Program-made: the position numbers and the translations under genes
Shown: in pieces, positions 53,630-64,000 of the stretch
How positions within the stretch are numbered: position 1 is the stretch's first letter
How the letters are laid out: every line of letters begins with the position of its first letter
The notes under the pieces: generated by a model
Databases searched by the model: none
The model's input: only the letters and a program-made list of their open reading frames with translations
What the model was told of the DNA's origin: nothing
DNA from: Bradyrhizobium sp. G127
GTDB lineage: Bacteria > Pseudomonadota > Alphaproteobacteria > Rhizobiales > Xanthobacteraceae
DNA: 64,000 bases
Assembly (NCBI RefSeq): GCF_021502575.1
Contig: NZ_JAKFGN010000001.1
Location: 1,054,001-1,118,000, forward strand
Reading direction: 5' to 3'

Positions 53630-53883
53630 GACGAAGGTCCGCACTGGCGCAGACTTCCGCCGGAATGCGCCATCTGGATTGCGTCAGCGATAATTTAGCG
53701 ACCTGCTGTTCCTTGTGCAGGAACACCGACTCGCGATTCCGCAGTTGCGTGTATCAATTCTGGATTCAGAAAAATTAAGTCTGGTTCCGGATTCCCGCGC
53801 AAAATTTGCGGGTTCCCGCGCGCGATGTTTGGAACGCCCGTTGCCGCGCGCCGTTGGTCACCCTCTCAACGATGGAGGATGAC

Positions 53884-54270
53884 ATGGAGATTCGTATGGC
53901 AATGGCAGTCGCGGCGATTGCGCTGACGCCGGGCTTCGCTCTCGCGCAGAGCGCGACGGTTGAAGGCGCGCGCGATGGCGCAGCGACCGGTAACGCCATC
54001 GGCGGTCCGGTTGGCGGCGCTGTCGGTGGAACGGTGGGTGCCGCGGTCGGCACCGCAGTCGATATTCCGGCAGCCGTGATTTCAGCGGTGACCGGTCTGC
54101 CCGGGCCGTCGGTTGTGGTGCGTGAACGCGTGGTGGTCGGCGAACCGCTACCGGATTACGTCGAACTGCGCGCGGTGCCGTCACACGCCGAGTATCGCTA
54201 TGCGGTCGTCAATGACCGGCGTGTGATCGTCGAGCCGCGCACCCGTCGCGTGATTCGCGTGATCGAGTAA
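53884..54270 (+). CDS. DUF1236-type exported protein
   Basis: 128 residues from ATG 53884, with GGAGG at the right distance. Signal peptide (RMAMAVAAIALTPGFALAQ), a Gly/Val/Ala stretch (IGGPVGGAVGGTVGAAVGTA) and a C-terminal domain ending RYAVVNDRRVIVEPRTRRVI, the DUF1236 pattern. Common in Rhizobiales, periplasmic or surface, function unknown. Terminator downstream. Confidence 0.85.
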   Translation: MEIRMAMAVAAIALTPGFALAQSATVEGARDGAATGNAIGGPVGGAVGGTVGAAVGTAVDIPAAVISAVTGLPGPSVVVRERVVVGEPLPDYVELRAVPSHAEYRYAVVNDRRVIVEPRTRRVIRVIE

Positions 54271-54303
54271 ACCCGGACGCGTTCGCTCCAGTGAACCAAC
54301 AGG

Positions 54304-54330
54304 AAAGCCCCGTCCGCGCGGCGGGGCTTT
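54304..54330 (+). terminator. Intrinsic terminator after the DUF1236 gene
   Basis: AAAGCCCCG (54304-54312), TCCGCGCGG loop, CGGGGCTTT (54322-54330), followed by T. Likely works in both directions; the ABC membrane gene ends just beyond it on the minus strand. Confidence 0.8.
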
Positions 54331-54360
54331 TCGCCTGCGCCGAGACCGAGTCGGACGCGC

Positions 54361-55464
54361 TCATTTTCCGCGGGATTTTACATTCTCCTTCAAGTCGTCG
54401 ATCGCCAGCAGCAGCGCCGCAACCCGGCTGGCCGCCGATCGCCAGTCCGCCATCCGCTGAAAATTATCCACGAACCAGTTCAATGCGCCCTGCACGGTGG
54501 CGAAAGCGGCGGCCGCCTGCGTCACTTCTCCGAGCGACATGTCTCCCGCCAGATATTTCGGCACGCACAGCAGCAGGCCTATCACCGGTGCGAGCAGCAA
54601 GTTGGTTTGCGAGACGAATGTGATTCGAATGAGCTGCCAGCACAGCCTGCGCCAATGTTCGATGACATTCCGCAGGCCGAGCCATAGTTCATGGCGGTCC
54701 TCGCTCTCGATGTCGCGCAGCAGAATCCCTTCGCCGCTTTCCCGCACCAGATTGGCTGACGAGCGGAAGGCTGCCTCCGCCTGGATCTGATCCTGAATCA
54801 CCGCGGTCAGCCGACGTCCCATCACCAGAACCACGGTGACGACGACGCCGGAATAGATCAGGACCGAGATGGCGAGATAGCCGGGAATTGCGATGCGCAG
54901 CCCCGCGCCCTGGAGGACAAGCGTCCCGCCCAGACTGGCGAGAACCTGGAAGAAGACGATCAGGGTGAGAAGCGAGGAGACCAGCGAGAGGGAGAGGTCG
55001 ACGGGCGCGTCCGTCGCCACCCGCGCATCTTCCGAGATCCGGTGTTCCGCATTCCGGGGCAGGTCCGTCCCGTTGAGATGTCCGAGCGATCGATAGTGGC
55101 GGTCCGTAAGCCAGTTGACCAGCAACTGCCGGGTCAGGTAGCCGCGCCAGTTGCGCTGGATCGTCATTCTCGCCCAAACCGACGCCACCGCAAGCAGGGT
55201 GCTTGCTGCCACCAGTGGAAAGAACAGCAGAATGGCATAGCGAAGCGCCGCGTGATTTCTTTGCTCCAGCGCATCGAAGAAATCGCGATTCCAGTAGTTC
55301 AACTGGTACTGCACGGCCAACTGGGCGATCACGATACTTATGGCGGTGAGGCACAGAAGCCAGACGCGCCAAGCCGAAGGCCCGCTCCAGAAACCCGAAG
55401 CGCTCGCCCAGAAGCGGCCGAGCAGGTGTCTCTGGTCGGGACGAATGACGTCAGGATCGGTCAT
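54361..55464 (-). CDS. ABC-transporter membrane domain of the SbmA/BacA/YddA type, no ATPase domain
   Basis: 367 residues. Six membrane helices: WRVWLLCLTAISIVIAQLAV, ALRYAILLFFPLVAASTLLA, and more up to residue 320, with family motifs NYWNRDFFDALEQRNH and RHYRSLGHLNG. YddA-type proteins carry a fused ATPase, but here the frame stops at residue 367 just after LLLAIDDLKENVKSRGK with no Walker A, signature or Walker B motif. Either a SbmA/BacA-like carrier or a truncated gene. Nothing resembling an ATPase remnant follows. Confidence 0.8.
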   Translation of the reverse strand: MTDPDVIRPDQRHLLGRFWASASGFWSGPSAWRVWLLCLTAISIVIAQLAVQYQLNYWNRDFFDALEQRNHAALRYAILLFFPLVAASTLLAVASVWARMTIQRNWRGYLTRQLLVNWLTDRHYRSLGHLNGTDLPRNAEHRISEDARVATDAPVDLSLSLVSSLLTLIVFFQVLASLGGTLVLQGAGLRIAIPGYLAISVLIYSGVVVTVVLVMGRRLTAVIQDQIQAEAAFRSSANLVRESGEGILLRDIESEDRHELWLGLRNVIEHWRRLCWQLIRITFVSQTNLLLAPVIGLLLCVPKYLAGDMSLGEVTQAAAAFATVQGALNWFVDNFQRMADWRSAASRVAALLLAIDDLKENVKSRGK

Positions 55465-55681
55465 CGGGACTCGACAGCTTCACATATCCTTCTCGGCGTG
55501 GTCTCTGCTCGCTTGTCGCTAAGGATGATACGACTCCCGCTCGGGGGACTGAAGCGAACAGGCCCCGTTTGCGTTCCGGCGACGGAGGCCCACAGCAGCT
55601 CGCTCGATACTGATTTCAGGCCATATCCATTTTATACGCACGTCCCAAAGCCGATTGATTCAGATCACGCATCCGGCTGTT

Positions 55682-56005
55682 TTAGGCCGTGCGCGGGCCA
55701 AGCAGAATGACCGCGGCCCCCGCCAGACAAAGGGCCGCGCCGGCCACATCCCAGCGGTCGGGTCGGACGCCTTCCACCGCCCAGAGCCACGCCAGCGACG
55801 CGACGATGTAAACGCCGCCATAGGCCGCGAAGGCGCGTCCGGCAGCGTCGCTTGGCACAAGCGTCAGGAGATAGGCGAACAGCAGCAGCGATGCCGTGCC
55901 GGGCACAATCCACCAGACGGATTTGCCGAGCCGCAACCACACCCAGAACGCAAAACAGCCCCCGATTTCGGCGAGGGCTGCCGCGATATAGATGAGGGCT
56001 GTCAT
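55682..56005 (-). CDS. YnfA/UPF0060 small membrane protein
   Basis: 107 residues from ATG 56005. Four membrane helices with the family motifs [38 protein letters not shown], and [19 protein letters not shown]. Related to small multidrug resistance transporters, transport not generally demonstrated. The 216 bp up to the ABC gene at 55465 contain no gene. Confidence 0.9.
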   Translation of the reverse strand: MTALIYIAAALAEIGGCFAFWVWLRLGKSVWWIVPGTASLLLFAYLLTLVPSDAAGRAFAAYGGVYIVASLAWLWAVEGVRPDRWDVAGAALCLAGAAVILLGPRTA

Positions 56006-56008
56006 GAG

Positions 56009-56056
56009 GGCATGATCCCGAAAAGTGGAAACCGGTTTTCGGACTAGATCATGCCC
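56009..56056. repeat. GCATGATCCCGAAAAGTGG-type palindromic repeat
   Basis: GCATGATCCCGAAAAGTGG, then AAACCGGTTTTCGG, and GATCATGCCC form an inverted arrangement known as a dispersed element in rhizobial genomes. It is located between ynfA-type and gltD genes on the same strand. Confidence 0.65.
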
Positions 56057-56067
56057 AAACAAAAAGA

Positions 56068-57525
<1,458 letters not shown>

Positions 57526-57551
57526 TTAACCCGAAGTCCCCTGCAACTTGT

Positions 57552-57663
57552 CCTGTCGTCATCCTGAGGTGCGAGCCGTTTTCGGCGAGCCTCGAAGGAT
57601 GAATGTTTTGCTCCGTCGTCCTTCGAGGCCCTTGCTGCGCTCGGGCACCTCAGGACGACGTCC
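57552..57663. repeat. Double CATCCTGAGGTGC palindromic repeat
   Basis: Two copies face each other: GTCATCCTGAGGTGCGAGCC...GAGCCTCGAAGGATG (57558-57602) and GTCCTTCGAGG...CACCTCAGGACGAC (57617-57660). Together they form a large cruciform-capable inverted repeat inside the gltB-gltD intergenic gap; same family as 25754-25801. Confidence 0.7.
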
Positions 57664-57673
57664 CGTCGTTTCT

Positions 57674-62392
<4,719 letters not shown>

Positions 62393-62858
62393 TCTGATCC
62401 TCACGCCTCTTTAGAGGCACTCTATTTTAGCCCATTTTGGCCGTAGCTTCGGCGGTCGCGACACCCTTCGGAAATTTCCATTTTTTGGAAATTCTTGGGG
62501 CCACCGCTCGCCTTCACGAGCCTCGCTTTAGAAGGTGCAACTCGCGTGGGCCGTTTCCGGCTGCCATGCGGCCTGCCAATATTACCTGCGCTGCAAACGC
62601 TGTGCCGAGTTCGACCCGGAAATTGGGACAGTGATCCTGTCCTAACCCCCAGACTGCCAAACTTTTTCCTATCACACAAGCGCGTGAGAGTCCTCGCTGG
62701 GATGCACGCTTGAGACGCATTGGGCCGCAGGATTGAGGCATTCCCGCCGCCGTCCGGTCCTAGCTCTGCCGAAATCGGCAACGACCTTTGCAGCTTGGCT
62801 GAGACCCGCAAAAGCGGGCGTTGCCGAGGTTTCGGGGGCGTAACGGGAGCGTTGGATC
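62393..62858. other. Divergent intergenic region between gltB and an exported protein gene
   Basis: About 465 bp. Must hold the gltBD promoter and that of the exported protein. I find no coding sequence and no motif I could name with confidence; a GCCGAAATCGGC palindrome is at 62770-62781. Confidence 0.4.
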
Positions 62859-63767
62859 ATGACGTTGTTTTCCGGGAAGCGATTGACTGGATGTGCGGTC
62901 GCGGTGGGTGCTGCTTTGGCCTCAGGCATGGCCGCTGCGCCGGCCCGGGCCGCGGACGACCTGCCGATGGTCGATGACATCCAGATTCCGATGCCGCGGG
63001 TGCTGGAGGACGACGGCGTCCCGCCCATTCGGGACTATGAACGGCCCTCTTACCAGCAGCGGCCTTACTCACAGCAGCCTTACCGGCCCGGTCCCTATGG
63101 ACAGGGACCTTATGCGGCGATTCCATCCACAAGATATGGCCGTCCCGGGCTGGATGCGCGCCCCGTGATTCCGGCGGGGCAGGTCGTCGCCATCCTGCGC
63201 TCCACTGGCTATTCGCCCTTGGGGCAGGTCACCCAGAGGGGCTGGATCTACACCGTGGCGGCGCTCGATCCCAACGGCGAGGATGGCCGTCTCATCATCG
63301 ATGCCCGCACCGGACGCATCATGCGGTTTATTCCGGCGATGGAAGTCGACGCGCGGCTGAACGACCGGATGGCCGTGATGTATGGCCCGCCCGGCCCGCC
63401 GCCGGTCACCGCGATCGGCTATGAGAATAGGCGCGGATCGCTGCTGGACCTGCGGCGCACGCCGCGTCCGCCGGCCGCTGTGCCGCGGACCGCGAAGCGT
63501 TCCGCGCCGAACGTTGCGACCAGGCCCGCGGCAGGATCTCCTGCGCAGCAGGCCGCCGTTCCCGCGCAGCCGTCCGCCACAGTCCCAGCCGCTGCATCCG
63601 CGGCCATGGCGAAGCCTGAGCCGTCGCAGACGACGGCGGAGAACAAGCCCGCGGCGGCCACGGTCGGCGCGGCCCGGCCCGCTGCAACGCCGTCCTCGAC
63701 GCCAGCGCCAGTCACGCTGCATCTGTGGCCGACGCAGGCGATGCCCGATGTGCAGACGCTGGAGTGA
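62859..63767 (+). CDS. Exported Pro/Ala-rich hypothetical protein
   Basis: 302 residues. Signal peptide about residues 1-31 (LTGCAVAVGAALASGMAAAP then ARA). A Tyr/Gln/Pro-rich segment (YERPSYQQRPYSQQPYRPG), a small globular domain (PVIPAGQVVAILRSTGYSPL...GRLIIDARTGRIMRFIPA) resembling PepSY-like folding, and a long Ala/Pro-rich C terminus without clear repeats. Periplasmic or cell-wall associated; function unknown. Confidence 0.75.
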   Translation: MTLFSGKRLTGCAVAVGAALASGMAAAPARAADDLPMVDDIQIPMPRVLEDDGVPPIRDYERPSYQQRPYSQQPYRPGPYGQGPYAAIPSTRYGRPGLDARPVIPAGQVVAILRSTGYSPLGQVTQRGWIYTVAALDPNGEDGRLIIDARTGRIMRFIPAMEVDARLNDRMAVMYGPPGPPPVTAIGYENRRGSLLDLRRTPRPPAAVPRTAKRSAPNVATRPAAGSPAQQAAVPAQPSATVPAAASAAMAKPEPSQTTAENKPAAATVGAARPAATPSSTPAPVTLHLWPTQAMPDVQTLE

Positions 63768-63785
63768 GCGCGCAGGATTGCGCCC

Positions 63786-64000
63786 TCACGGGCAATCCAC
63801 CAGCGTCGCGCTGCGGATGTGCTTGTCCCGGCCGCGCGGGGTGTTCGCGCCGCGGGTGCGGCCGAATTCCGGTGCGTAGTTCAGGTCATAGCGGCAGCCG
63901 GCTTTCATCGCCGCATAGATCGCATTGCGTTCGATGAAGTAGCTGCCGGCCGGTTCAGTCGCGAGGAGGACCTGATTGTCCAGCGGGACCTGCCCGTGAT
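63786..64000 (-). CDS. C-terminal part of a hypothetical protein (gene continues beyond the window)
   Basis: The final 71 codons of a minus-strand gene, stop TGA at 63786-63788. Readable segments: VPLDNQVLLATEPAGSYFIE, RNAIYAAMKAGCRYDLNYAP, and the C terminus DKHIRSATLVDCP, with two Cys residues (in AGCRYD and VDCP). Codon use is typical of the genome. No family recognised; the pattern suggests a small exported protein, but the N terminus is not visible. Confidence 0.6.
   Translation of the reverse strand, partial: HGQVPLDNQVLLATEPAGSYFIERNAIYAAMKAGCRYDLNYAPEFGRTRGANTPRGRDKHIRSATLVDCP

Overview
The window looks like chromosomal DNA of an alphaproteobacterium of the Bradyrhizobium/Rhodopseudomonas/Afipia group (Nitrobacteraceae). 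The evidence is the high GC, family-typical proteins (MbfA with an Irr-type iron operator, an HWE histidine kinase, DUF459, DUF2171, DUF3309 and DUF1236 proteins, a DnaG without zinc ligands) and the palindromic intergenic repeats characteristic of these genomes. I cannot assign a genus from sequence alone. Almost all genes are core or lineage-typical. Two short AT-rich stretches carry phage-defence-type genes.

Layout. 0-14 kb: carB (cut by the window edge), a tRNA-like RNA gene, a SAM methyltransferase, dps, a thioesterase, a CPA1 Na+/H+ antiporter, carA, two acyl-CoA synthetases, an alpha/beta hydrolase, a YqeY protein, a DUF2189 membrane protein and an ArsR-SRPBCC operon with a decayed third SRPBCC gene. 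14-21 kb: DUF3592 protein, an N-formylglutamate amidohydrolase divergent from two overlapping transglutaminases, a gamma-glutamylcyclotransferase, and an MFS-isochorismatase operon divergent from a LysR regulator. 21-26 kb: dnaG and rpoD. 26-36 kb: an AT-rich spacer with a small membrane protein, iron-controlled mbfA, an SDR, an exported nucleosidase-like protein, a lytic transglycosylase, a second ArsR-SRPBCC pair, a diguanylate cyclase and several very small proteins.

36-46 kb is the accessory part. An AIPR abortive-infection gene (36.3-38.0 kb) and a TcmP/three-Cys (DUF5131) pair (44.5-46.1 kb) each start next to the same end of one approximately 225-bp repeat. The repeat is present twice in inverted orientation and brackets ordinary genes (GreA/B-like factor, DUF4112, msrA-msrB, HWE kinase). 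A decayed galU 3' end lies at 46.2 kb beside an OpgC-type acyltransferase that follows the intact galU.

48-64 kb: aldo/keto reductase, MltB-type transglycosylase, SnoaL-like protein with a decayed HxlR regulator, a DUF459 SGNH-like protein lacking its catalytic Ser and His, an ABC-type membrane domain without ATPase, YnfA, gltD and gltB, and an exported Pro/Ala-rich protein. A partial hypothetical gene closes the window.

Functionally the core genes cover carbamoyl phosphate (carAB) and glutamate (gltBD) synthesis, replication and transcription initiation (dnaG, rpoD), iron and oxidative stress (dps, mbfA, msrAB) and envelope work (transglycosylases, galU, OpgC). No integrase, transposase, CRISPR array or rRNA operon was seen. 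All assignments come from reading motifs by eye.
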